DNA from: Mycolicibacterium vinylchloridicum | GTDB lineage: Bacteria; Actinomycetota; Actinomycetes; Mycobacteriales; Mycobacteriaceae | Length of the DNA stretch: 64,000 nt | Direction of reading: 5' to 3' | Assembly: GCF_013404075.1 (NCBI RefSeq) | Contig: NZ_JACBJQ010000006.1 | Coordinates: 62,001 to 126,000, forward strand | Part shown: positions 56,510-64,000 of the stretch, piece by piece | Numbering within the stretch: position 1 is the first letter of the stretch | Layout of the letters: every line of letters begins with the position of its first letter | Program-made: the position numbers and the translations under genes | Notes under the pieces: generated by a model | Database searches by the model: none | The model's input: the letters and a program-made list of their open reading frames with translations, nothing else | Told to the model about the DNA's origin: nothing

Positions 56510-57820
56510 TTAGGCAGCTCCGCTGCCGGCCTTGCCGTTGTGACTGCCCGGCGTGCTGCCGACGCCGACCCCTCCCAGGCCTGCCGTTCCCGGATGGGCA
56601 CCCGGGCCACCCCGCCCGGCATTGCCGCCGTCGCCGCCGATACCGGTGCCCGGGATCGACTGGGCGTTGCCACCGTCGCCGCCGGCCCCGCCTGGCCGGA
56701 AGAGCCCGTGGCTGTTGCCGCCGTTGCCACCCTTGCCGCCAGTGGCCGTACTCGTCACGACATTGCTGCCTGCGGCCCCGCCGGTCCCGCCCGTGCCGCC
56801 GGTGCCGATGATGCGCCCACCCTCGCCACCGTTCCCGCCGTCGCCGCCGAAGGCATTGCCCTTGCTGGAACCGCTTCCGCCGGTGCCACCGGATCCGCCG
56901 CTGCCCACGAGTCCGCCCTGTCCGCCCGCACCGCCGGCACCCGCCCGCGCGGTACCGGTCCCGGCGTTCGCGGTTCCGCCTTGGCCGCCGTCGCCACCGC
57001 GGCCGAATACCCCGGAGTTGCCGCCCTGCCCGCCGACGCCACCGACAGCGCCGCCGGTGTCGAGGTTCTGGCCGGTGCCGCCGGTGCCGCCCGTGCCGCC
57101 GTTGCCGATCAACAGACCGCCACGACCGCCATCGCCGCCTTGCCGTCCGAATGCGGCGATATTCGTTGTTGCGATGAAGTCGCCGCCCCTGCCGCCGGCG
57201 CCACCGTTGCCGATCAGCCCGGCATCACCACCGTCTCCGGCGGAGCCGTTGTTGATGTTCGCGACCCCGTCGCCACCACGACCGCCGTTGCCGATCAGCA
57301 TTCCCCCGCGGCCACCGTTCTGGCCGGGTCCGCCGTCGAAGCCGTTGCCGATCAACAGGCCTGCGTCGGGATGCGCCGCGGTGCCGTTGCTGATGTAGAC
57401 GGCGACGGCCGCGCGAATCTGCGCCACGACGGCGTCCGGCGTCGGAAGGGCCAGTTGTGTGGCGGCTTGCCGATGGCCGGTCGCGAGGACGGCCTTGCGG
57501 TGATGCATGGTCGCCGAGAGGTTCGCTTCCACCCTGGTGACGCGAGGCAGTCTCGCCGGCCTGGCAGGCATCACCGGGTAGCGAGGGGTGATGACCTGTG
57601 GTGTCAATGCCTCGATGGCTGTGGGGATTTCAAGCTTGGCGGCGACGAGTCTGTTCGGAGCCGCAAGCCCGTCCGCGTGGTTGGGCAATGCCGCCAGGAC
57701 GTAACGGTTGACCTGTGCAGGCGGTGCGACCGACGGTGGATCGCTCGGGAAATACATTGCCGCCGTGGTTAGTACGGTCATCGCCGTGACAACGACGACT
57801 TTCGTCGTGGCAAGCGTCAT
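56510..57820 (-). CDS. PGRS-type Gly-rich surface protein without PE domain
   Basis: 436 aa. The N terminus is a signal peptide-like MTLATTKVVVVTAMTVLTTAAMYFP. Residues about 40-150 form a unique Pro/Arg-containing region. From about 152 on there are GNGGxGGxGG repeats such as LIGNGGRGGDG, GGTGGTGGTGQ and GGDGGNGGEGG, the PGRS pattern that binds Ca2+ in polyproline-II sandwiches. The classic PE domain (about 100 residues, Pro-Glu start) is absent, so export would use the Sec signal rather than ESX-5. Probably cell-surface. The opposite strand has long Pro-rich open frames that are only shadows. Confidence 0.78.
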   Translation of the reverse strand: MTLATTKVVVVTAMTVLTTAAMYFPSDPPSVAPPAQVNRYVLAALPNHADGLAAPNRLVAAKLEIPTAIEALTPQVITPRYPVMPARPARLPRVTRVEANLSATMHHRKAVLATGHRQAATQLALPTPDAVVAQIRAAVAVYISNGTAAHPDAGLLIGNGFDGGPGQNGGRGGMLIGNGGRGGDGVANINNGSAGDGGDAGLIGNGGAGGRGGDFIATTNIAAFGRQGGDGGRGGLLIGNGGTGGTGGTGQNLDTGGAVGGVGGQGGNSGVFGRGGDGGQGGTANAGTGTARAGAGGAGGQGGLVGSGGSGGTGGSGSSKGNAFGGDGGNGGEGGRIIGTGGTGGTGGAAGSNVVTSTATGGKGGNGGNSHGLFRPGGAGGDGGNAQSIPGTGIGGDGGNAGRGGPGAHPGTAGLGGVGVGSTPGSHNGKAGSGAA

Positions 57821-57930
57821 CGCCGCGTCCCTTCGGTGGAGCCACCTTTCCTGGCGGACTCACCTCGGTTCACGACAGGCACACCCCGGATGGTTCACAG
57901 CAGGAAAGTGATCTACGTCACATCGCCGCT

Positions 57931-58278
57931 CTAGCCACCGATTCCGTTGTCGAGACCGAGGTGGGTGAGGAAATACCAAGGGACGCCCAACCACTGGACC
58001 GCCGCGACCACCGCTAGCGCGACCACGCAGACGATAAGGCCGATGGCGCGGCTCCTCAGGGTGATCGGCCAGACGGCGAGGAGCAGGAAGAGCAGGACGA
58101 AGCCCCACTCCCCCCACGCCAGCACCCGTTTGGGCACATCGGCCGCCTTGTCGTAGGCAGTCAGATGCGAGTCGGGGAAGCCGGCGAAGTAGAGATCGTT
58201 CCACGCGATGACGGCAAGCAGCATTGCAGCGACCGCGCAGATCGCGCAGCCGGTTCGCACGACGATCGCCCGCACCAT
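57931..58278 (-). CDS. small membrane protein, unknown
   Basis: 115 aa with three to four hydrophobic helices (TGCAICAVAAMLLAVIAW, FVLLFLLLAVWPITL, AIGLIVCVVALAVVAAVQW). No family recognised. The ATG at 58278 shares a base with the stop of the upstream hydrolase-like gene; a GTG at 58281 gives a GTGA overlap. Co-expression with that membrane protein is therefore likely. Confidence 0.68.
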   Translation of the reverse strand: MVRAIVVRTGCAICAVAAMLLAVIAWNDLYFAGFPDSHLTAYDKAADVPKRVLAWGEWGFVLLFLLLAVWPITLRSRAIGLIVCVVALAVVAAVQWLGVPWYFLTHLGLDNGIGG

Positions 58279-59741
58279 CACATACTGCGCTGCCAGGACC
58301 GGTACACGACCCGGTCCACTGCGGCGGGATCCGGCACGGGTGCGTTCACCGACACGTCCAGTCCCGAATGATCTTCCAATGCAAGCGCTTCACGGAGATG
58401 GAATGCCACATCGCCCTCGGCGGCGCGATCGGGGTACTTGAAGTACTTGGTCTGCGGCACTCCCGGCCGCAGCCGCTCGGGCAGATTGCCGCTCACCGCG
58501 ATCTCACGGACTCCCGGCCCGAACAACGGGCGCAGCACCCCGCCGAACCAATCACCGCGAATGCTGCCGCGACGCACCGGAAACCAGATGTTGGTCCAGC
58601 GAGTCACCGCGAACGGCGACTGCGCACCCAGCACACCAGCCGAGCCGTAGTTCGCCGGCCCGGACTCGACCGCGTCGACCGGCGACGCCTCCGATCGCGG
58701 TGGGCACCGGACCACCACACCCCTGCGGGTGAGCTTGTCGAACAAATCATGTCGGCGACCGTCGGCCCGGCCCAGGCCCGCGAGAATCGGCGGACGGCCG
58801 ACGAAGAAGTCAGCCATCGCCATCGGCGTCCCAATCGTGACGAAATCAGTTATGCGCCAGGGGTTTCCCTGCCTCCGCAGATCCTGCCACAACTCGAACT
58901 GTGCGGTCTGGAACTCGTCGAGTGCGCCCGCCGAGTTCGGCTCGGCAACCACGCGATCCGCCGCCGCTTCAAGCCCCGCCAATGCACCCAGGCCCTCGGG
59001 CCGCTCGGGCGGTACCGCACGCAGCTCGTGGGTCTCGGCCCAGGACGTCGTCAGCGCATCGTAGGCGATGTATCCTCCAATACCGTGCCCCACCACGACA
59101 ATCCGCGCATAACTGCCTTGCTGCAGCGTGTACAGCAGGTCGACGAGGCCGCCGCGGATCGCCCGGCGGACCACATACGACTCCGGCGCCAGGAGATCGA
59201 AATACCGAGCGACGTTGACGAAGCCGGTCGTCAGAAAGCTGCGAATCAACGCCCGCGGCATCGTGCGGAGCACGGCCAGCGCGATGCTCAACACCACCAC
59301 GCTGGTGACCAGACCGACGATCCACCCAGCCACCCCGGTCTGCAGGAAGTAACCCCCGATGATCATGACGCCCAACAACACCGCGAGCGGGACGATCAGG
59401 ACCAGCCAGGCCAACCGCCAGATGCCGAACAGCGAATCCGGCACGTGGGCGGGCCGGCGCAGGAACGTCCGCGCCAGAGACGCAATCACACCGGAATAGC
59501 GAGGACCGGTCATCAGAAATGACCAGTCGTACTCGTAGAGGTCGACTCCCGCAGACGGCACGACGTAGCGGCGCGCCTCGTAAGAGTCGGTGATCTCGAG
59601 AGGTTGGGGGTAGTACTCCCAACGGCCCTCGTGCGGGGCCAACACCGTCTTCGCGAAATCGTCGAAGATGTCCATCGGCCGTCGTTCGATCAGACCGTGC
59701 ACGAAGACCACGGCGGTACGTACGGTGGCGTCGGTGGTCAA
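58278..59741 (-). CDS. membrane alpha/beta-hydrolase-fold protein lacking the catalytic Ser
   Basis: 487 aa. It opens VVFVHGLIERRPMDIF, a hydrolase-fold oxyanion strand. Two transmembrane helices lie at about 110-155 (LVLIVPLAVLLGVMIIGGYF and GLVTSVVVLSIALAVL). The nucleophile elbow reads VVVGHGIGGYIAYDAL: G220 replaces the Ser of G-x-S-x-G. It is thus probably a non-catalytic or altered member. Coupled to the small membrane gene downstream. Function unknown. Confidence 0.75.
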   Translation of the reverse strand: MTTDATVRTAVVFVHGLIERRPMDIFDDFAKTVLAPHEGRWEYYPQPLEITDSYEARRYVVPSAGVDLYEYDWSFLMTGPRYSGVIASLARTFLRRPAHVPDSLFGIWRLAWLVLIVPLAVLLGVMIIGGYFLQTGVAGWIVGLVTSVVVLSIALAVLRTMPRALIRSFLTTGFVNVARYFDLLAPESYVVRRAIRGGLVDLLYTLQQGSYARIVVVGHGIGGYIAYDALTTSWAETHELRAVPPERPEGLGALAGLEAAADRVVAEPNSAGALDEFQTAQFELWQDLRRQGNPWRITDFVTIGTPMAMADFFVGRPPILAGLGRADGRRHDLFDKLTRRGVVVRCPPRSEASPVDAVESGPANYGSAGVLGAQSPFAVTRWTNIWFPVRRGSIRGDWFGGVLRPLFGPGVREIAVSGNLPERLRPGVPQTKYFKYPDRAAEGDVAFHLREALALEDHSGLDVSVNAPVPDPAAVDRVVYRSWQRSM

Positions 59742-59826
59742 TCGTCCTCCCGGGACTGTGCGTCGAGCAGGTTAATACTTTGCCGAAACGCCCACAGTAT
59801 GCGCACGGCCAAGCGCACCATAAGCC

Positions 59827-61197
59827 ATGGCTGATGTAGAGATCTGTGTGGTCGGCGCAGGCTTTGCCGGGCTGACTGCTGCACTGCGACTCAAACAAGC
59901 GGGGCGATCGGTGGCCCTTCTGGAAGCCCGCGACCGTGTCGGCGGGCGCACCTTCACCGTCGAAGGCCCCGAGGGCATTTGGATCGACCGCGGCGGAGCC
60001 TGGATCGGACCAGGTCAGGATGCCATCTACGGACTCATGAAAGAGTTCGGCGTCGGCAGCTACAAGCAGTACATCGACGGTGAAGCGATGATGGTCGTCG
60101 ACGGCAAGCAGTTCCGCTACGAGGGCACGATCCCGCTGACGATGAGCCCGTGGGCAGCACTCAACATGGGTGCGGTCTTCCTGGACTTGACGCGGCTGTG
60201 CAAGAACTTTCCCGTCGAGGCGCCCTGGGAAGCCAAGAACGCCGACAAGCTGGACCGCATCTCCTACGCGGAGTGGCTGGACAAGCACACGCTGTCCAAA
60301 CCGGCACACACGTTGCTGGAAGCGGCAATTGCGGGACTGTACACGTCGGCTGCCTCTGAGGTGTCGATGCTGTTCGTTCTGCGCCAGTTGGCCTCCGGCG
60401 GTGGCCCGTCCTTCGTGCTCGGGATCAAAGACGGGTCTCAGGACTCCCGCGTCGTCGGCGGTATGGGTGCGGTGTCGGGCAAGATGGCTGCCGAACTCGG
60501 CGACTCGCTTCAGCTCAACCAGCCCGTGCGGCGCATCGTCCAGAGCGACGAAGGCGTCACCGTCGAGGCCGACGGCACGACCGTGCGGGCACAACGGGTG
60601 ATCGTGGCCGTGCCGATCGCCATCGCCAGCCAGATCCTGTACGAACCGATGCTCCCGGTGGACCGGTCCTTCCTGCATCAGCGCATGCCCAGCGGCGCCG
60701 TCGTGAAGATCAACATCGTCTACGACGAGCCGTTCTGGCGCCAGGACGGTTTGACCGGCCAGACGTTTGCGCCGGGTTCGCTCGCGAATCTCACCATCGA
60801 CGCGTCCACCGACGCGCCCCGCCCCGGGGTGATGTGCGTGATCACCGAAGGCCCGGAGGGCCGCCGGTATTCCAAGATGGACCCCGAGGAGCGCAAGCAA
60901 GAAGTCCTGGCGGCTCTAGTCGAGCGATTCGGCCAGAAGGCGGCCAGCCCGATCGCCTACCTCGACCAGGACTGGACCGTCGAAAGGTATTCCGGCGGAG
61001 GCATGCTGAGCCATTGCCCGCCCGGCGTACTCACCGAGTTCGGACCCGCGATCACCGAGCCCTGCGGCCGTATCCACTGGGCAGGCACCGAAACATCCGG
61101 AGTCATGCACGGCTGGGTCGACGGTGCTGTCCGTTCCGGTGAACGCGCGGCCAAGGAAGTCATGCAATACCAACCCGCGACAGTTTCAGGAGCATGA
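59827..61197 (+). CDS. flavin-dependent monoamine oxidase-family protein
   Basis: 456 aa. Dinucleotide motif CVVGAGFAGLTAALRL at 8-23 and GGRTFTVEGPEGIWIDRGGAWIGPGQ follow the amine oxidase/FAD pattern (cut here at family positions 41-66). The C terminus has RIHWAGTETSGVMHGWVDGAVRSGERAAKEV, the FAD-binding end. It would oxidise an amine to an aldehyde with H2O2 release. ATG at 59827; its stop overlaps the start of the next gene (ATGA), so both are coupled. Confidence 0.9.
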   Translation: MADVEICVVGAGFAGLTAALRLKQAGRSVALLEARDRVGGRTFTVEGPEGIWIDRGGAWIGPGQDAIYGLMKEFGVGSYKQYIDGEAMMVVDGKQFRYEGTIPLTMSPWAALNMGAVFLDLTRLCKNFPVEAPWEAKNADKLDRISYAEWLDKHTLSKPAHTLLEAAIAGLYTSAASEVSMLFVLRQLASGGGPSFVLGIKDGSQDSRVVGGMGAVSGKMAAELGDSLQLNQPVRRIVQSDEGVTVEADGTTVRAQRVIVAVPIAIASQILYEPMLPVDRSFLHQRMPSGAVVKINIVYDEPFWRQDGLTGQTFAPGSLANLTIDASTDAPRPGVMCVITEGPEGRRYSKMDPEERKQEVLAALVERFGQKAASPIAYLDQDWTVERYSGGGMLSHCPPGVLTEFGPAITEPCGRIHWAGTETSGVMHGWVDGAVRSGERAAKEVMQYQPATVSGA

Positions 61198-62066
61198 AAA
61201 TGAGCTGTTATACAACAGGTTTGAAGTCACGGACCGTGGGTGCGCTGCTGGCCGTGGCAGTGGCCTCGGGCGTGAGCGCCACCTCGGCAATAGGTACGGC
61301 ACCCGCGGCAAACGCCACGTGCGCATCGTTTTTTGGCCTCGGCAACACAGGTGACTGCAGTAGCGGGTTCGGCAGCATCGCGATCGCGATCGGTTCCAAT
61401 GCCATCGCCCGCGCAGACGGTGTATTGGGCGCTGCAATCGCGTTGGGCGATTTGAGTTACGCGACCGCAACGCCGGGCAGTGTCTTCACGCTCGCCTCAG
61501 CCATGGGCACTCGCGCGCTCGCTCAGGTCAATGGCTTTCTGGGGGCCGCCGTCAGCGCAGGCAACAGGGGCGGCAGCAATGTTGGAATCGGACCGGGCGC
61601 GCTTCAGTTCGGCAATGTCGCCATCAACCTCGGCAGCCACGTCAGTGAGCTGACCAACGAGGTTTCCGCGTCAGGATTCGGCAATCTTGCCGTCAACATG
61701 GGCGGCAACGTCGTCTTCGTCGAGGTGACCGGCTTACTGAACAACGCCACGAATCTTTTCGGGAGTACCGATATTCAGGTCGCAGGCGGTGCTCTGAGTT
61801 GGGCCTTCAACGTCTTGGGCGAGGGTAATCAGGTGACTGCTGGACCCGGCTTCCTCGCTGTCGCGGGCTCCCTCGGCCAAACCGGTGCCACCGTCAAGCA
61901 GGCGCCGTTCGGCATCAACATCAACGGTGCGGCCATCCCGCCAGCTGCGGCAGCCGCGCACCAGGCAGCACTGCGGAACAACCGGAAATCTGTTGCACCG
62001 AAACCGAATCAGTCGACATCCGCGAAAGCTCCCAAAAGGGGAACCGCAAGAAGCGCTCGGGGTTGA
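61194..62066 (+). CDS. exported protein with YadA-head-like AIAIG repeats
   Basis: 290 aa. Signal peptide about 1-42 (VGALLAVAVASGVSATSAIG, cut after ANA). The mature part has short repeats such as GSIAIAIGSNAIARADG, AAIALGDLSYATA, ASAMGTRALAQVNG and LGSHVSE, close to the left-handed beta-roll of trimeric autotransporter heads. No membrane anchor domain is seen; the C terminus is basic and ends KRGTARSARG. Translationally coupled to the amine oxidase gene. Fold is an inference. Confidence 0.65.
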   Translation: MKMSCYTTGLKSRTVGALLAVAVASGVSATSAIGTAPAANATCASFFGLGNTGDCSSGFGSIAIAIGSNAIARADGVLGAAIALGDLSYATATPGSVFTLASAMGTRALAQVNGFLGAAVSAGNRGGSNVGIGPGALQFGNVAINLGSHVSELTNEVSASGFGNLAVNMGGNVVFVEVTGLLNNATNLFGSTDIQVAGGALSWAFNVLGEGNQVTAGPGFLAVAGSLGQTGATVKQAPFGININGAAIPPAAAAAHQAALRNNRKSVAPKPNQSTSAKAPKRGTARSARG

Positions 62067-62069
62067 CAG

Positions 62070-62807
62070 CTACCGCGGTGGATCGCCCTTCCACTGAAAG
62101 CTGTTGACGTACTTGCCCAAATCCATGGCGAGCTGCAGGTTGGCTCCGGACGGCAGGCTGGGTCCGTCGCCGGGCCGGAACGGGTGATACGGGCCGATCG
62201 CGGCCCCGATCAACGTCAAGTCGTTCTTCACCGCGGCCATCACCACGATGCGGGTGCGTCGCGCCACCCCGCTGGTGCCCTGCGGATACACGTCCAGCAC
62301 GGCGCCGTAGCCGAGCTGATAGCCGACTGTCGCGTTCGGCAACACGTAGGCCACCGTCGCATCGGGCTGCTTCTCGTGCAGCAGGTCGTCGACGACCTGC
62401 TCTGCTGTGCGGCCGTTGGCGGGAACTCCGAACAGTTCCATCGCGCCGCCATCGCCCCCAGTGAACACCGCGTTGACGCCGTCAGACTCCTTGGTGATGG
62501 TGTAGGCGGACCCTTCGCCCGGATACGCCACCGACCAGGAGCCGTCGGCCGGCGAGAAACGCGGATTGGCTTGTACCGGAATGCCGGTCGGCGGCTTGCC
62601 GCAGTCCGGCGGGCAGGCGAACCGAACGGGCGGAGCAGCGGTCAGCAACGAGGCGGCCGTCATCGCACCGGCAACCACAACGAGTCCGGCCGTCAAGAGC
62701 AACAGCAGCCGCCGCAGCGGCGTATACCGCACCGGCGTCGCCGTATACGACCCCGACAACACCGAGTAGCCGGGTGCCAGTTCGCGCGACACGGCCGGCG
62801 CGCTCAT
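62070..62807 (-). CDS. membrane-anchored extracytoplasmic protein, unknown
   Basis: 245 aa. One N-terminal helix (LLLLLTAGLVVVAGAMTAASLL) after a 30-residue cytoplasmic part, then FACPPDCGKPP with two Cys and a domain with WSVAYPGEGSAYTITKE and VVDDLLHEKQPDATVAYVLPN. Its ATG at 62807 overlaps the stop of the upstream zinc-ribbon membrane gene, so they are coupled. No family recognised. Confidence 0.7.
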   Translation of the reverse strand: MSAPAVSRELAPGYSVLSGSYTATPVRYTPLRRLLLLLTAGLVVVAGAMTAASLLTAAPPVRFACPPDCGKPPTGIPVQANPRFSPADGSWSVAYPGEGSAYTITKESDGVNAVFTGGDGGAMELFGVPANGRTAEQVVDDLLHEKQPDATVAYVLPNATVGYQLGYGAVLDVYPQGTSGVARRTRIVVMAAVKNDLTLIGAAIGPYHPFRPGDGPSLPSGANLQLAMDLGKYVNSFQWKGDPPR

Positions 62808-63988
62808 CGCTGCACCAACTCGGTTCCCGGTTGCGGCCGATCCCGGCGGCGGGCCTCTCGCGAGTTGCGCGACGCGGCATGGGCGGCGACACCACATGCT
62901 GGGCAGAACGCCACATCGGGAACGACGTGTCCGCATCCCGGGCACAGAATCGGCAGCTCGGGATGCAGCGTGTCCTGGGGCTCGTGCAGCACTGCGACCT
63001 GCATACCGACCCGCAACGCCACCACAGCCGCGAATGCGAGCGCCACGTGCACCAAAAACTGGATATCCGAGGCGATCTGGAGCACCTCGACCAGCCCGAC
63101 GTTGGCGTAGGCAGCAGCGGCAACCACGAGAATCAGCGCGCCCGCCGCCAGGTGCCGGATACGGGACGATCCCGGCCGCCGGTGATACCACAGCCCGATC
63201 CCGACCAGACCGCTCACCGCCGCCGCGGTCAACGGCAGCGTCAAACCCCGAACCCCGGCCTCCATCAGCAGATCGGTCACGGACTGATCGCTGAGGGTGA
63301 TGCCGGCGTCGATCTCCTGAACCAGCCGCACCATCGTCACCGTCACCGCGAACACCGTGGCGCCGAGCACGCCAATGACGAATCCGTACAACGATTCCCG
63401 GGTCGGCGGTCGGGTCAGCCGGACCAGCACGGTCGGCACCTGCATGGCCAGCAGCCCACCGAACGGGAGCACCAGTGCGTCACGCACCAACGTGGCGGTG
63501 GGCACCTCGGTGCCCAGCCCCAGGCTGTAGGACTCGGCGACGATCGCGGCGGTCAGCAGTGCCCAGCCCACCCCGGTTGCGATACCCAGCACGACGGTCA
63601 AAGCCCAAACCCGCCAGGAGAAGTCGGCGATCACACCGGTCTCGGTCAGGTAGATCACGAACAGCAGCAGCGGGGCGAAGGTCGCCACCGCCACCATCGG
63701 CACGTACCAGTGCAGTACGCAGAACGTGATCAGAGCCGCCCCGACCAGCAGCAGTCCGACCCGGAAGGTGGCGTGCGACCGCCGGGGCAGGTGCGGGAAC
63801 AACGAGCTGACCAGTGCGGGTTGCAGCACGTTCTCGGCCGGTGCGGCCACAAAGGCGTTGCCCCGCAGCCAGTCCGGGCCGCTGCCGCGTTCGTGCACCA
63901 GCCGTGCGCCGCACCGCCCGCAGAATCTGCCTGCCGGTACGTCGTGTCCGCACAGCCGGCACGGCATGGTCTCCAGCGGCGCGGTCAT
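62804..63988 (-). CDS. multi-pass membrane protein with zinc ribbons at both ends
   Basis: 394 aa. The N terminus has MPCRLCGHDVPAGRFCGRCG, a four-Cys zinc ribbon, and the C terminus has ILCPGCGHVVPDVAFCPACG, another. About eight to nine hydrophobic helices lie between (about 75-345). Both ribbons would be cytoplasmic. The ATG at 63988 is 12 bp from the window edge; nothing can be said of what precedes it. Coupled to the anchored protein gene after it. Function unknown. Confidence 0.75.
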   Translation of the reverse strand: MTAPLETMPCRLCGHDVPAGRFCGRCGARLVHERGSGPDWLRGNAFVAAPAENVLQPALVSSLFPHLPRRSHATFRVGLLLVGAALITFCVLHWYVPMVAVATFAPLLLFVIYLTETGVIADFSWRVWALTVVLGIATGVGWALLTAAIVAESYSLGLGTEVPTATLVRDALVLPFGGLLAMQVPTVLVRLTRPPTRESLYGFVIGVLGATVFAVTVTMVRLVQEIDAGITLSDQSVTDLLMEAGVRGLTLPLTAAAVSGLVGIGLWYHRRPGSSRIRHLAAGALILVVAAAAYANVGLVEVLQIASDIQFLVHVALAFAAVVALRVGMQVAVLHEPQDTLHPELPILCPGCGHVVPDVAFCPACGVAAHAASRNSREARRRDRPQPGTELVQR

Positions 63989-64000
63989 GCCACCCCCCGC

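Noticed and set aside
56553..57398. 281-codon Pro-rich plus-strand frame
   Set aside because: Mirror of the GGxGG repeats of the PGRS gene; no start signals.

Overview
The window is a contiguous piece of a high-GC actinobacterial chromosome, almost certainly a Mycobacterium/Mycolicibacterium. It carries clpP1-clpP2, clpX and tig, an MmpS/MmpL pair, an F420-type (Ddn-like) oxidoreductase, a PGRS-type Gly-rich protein, an NHL domain like that of PknD, many GTG starts, and TANNNT -10 boxes 6 nt before start codons (leaderless transcripts). No insertion sequence, prophage or CRISPR array is visible.

Region 1 (1-20.2 kb) is an inositol / sugar-polyol catabolic region. It holds a partial PfkB kinase, a LacI regulator, a phytanoyl-CoA-dioxygenase-like enzyme, two Gfo/Idh/MocA dehydrogenases, an IolE-like TIM barrel, a Ddn-like protein, a sugar ABC transporter (binding lipoprotein, permease, ATPase), a hydroxypyruvate-isomerase-like protein, a RibD-like reductase and an MFS pump. 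A GntR/UTRA regulator is divergent from iolC, an aldolase-like gene, iolB, iolD, iolE and iolG. The operon ends in a 10-codon remnant of what looks like an iolH-type gene. A MIRU-like coding spacer lies at 4731-4799.

Region 2 (20.2-33.8 kb) starts with a dienelactone hydrolase and a DHFR-like reductase. It then becomes a sulfide/persulfide region: TauE exporters, rhodaneses, thioredoxin, an SQR-like flavoprotein, a persulfide-dioxygenase-like MBL-rhodanese, a peroxiredoxin, two CsoR-family regulators that lack the copper-binding His, and two tiny Cys-rich CGKT proteins. MmpS/MmpL lies inside it. Seven 16-bp ATACCCC-type palindromes tie the promoters into one regulon.

Region 3 (33.9-50.5 kb) is mostly core: type III glutamine synthetase, a LysR regulator divergent from fdhF-fdhD, a glycosyltransferase, clpX, mmuM, clpP2-clpP1, tig, tRNA-Pro and tRNA-Gly. 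Among them sits a TIR-transmembrane-NHL protein: a cytoplasmic TIR domain joined to a PknD-like extracellular six-blade propeller.

Region 4 (50.6-54.5 kb) is a lower-GC island beside tRNA-Gly: a P-loop ATPase, a second TIR protein, and a HEPN-motif protein with a 62-aa basic partner. A related 17-bp-core direct repeat follows each of the first two genes. It looks like an uncharacterised defence island.

Region 5 (54.5-64 kb) holds mycobacterial envelope or secreted proteins (a PGRS protein without a PE domain, a YadA-head-like protein, several exported proteins, a zinc-ribbon membrane protein), a membrane alpha/beta-hydrolase without its nucleophile, and a flavin amine oxidase. All calls come from reading the sequence; no database search was possible.
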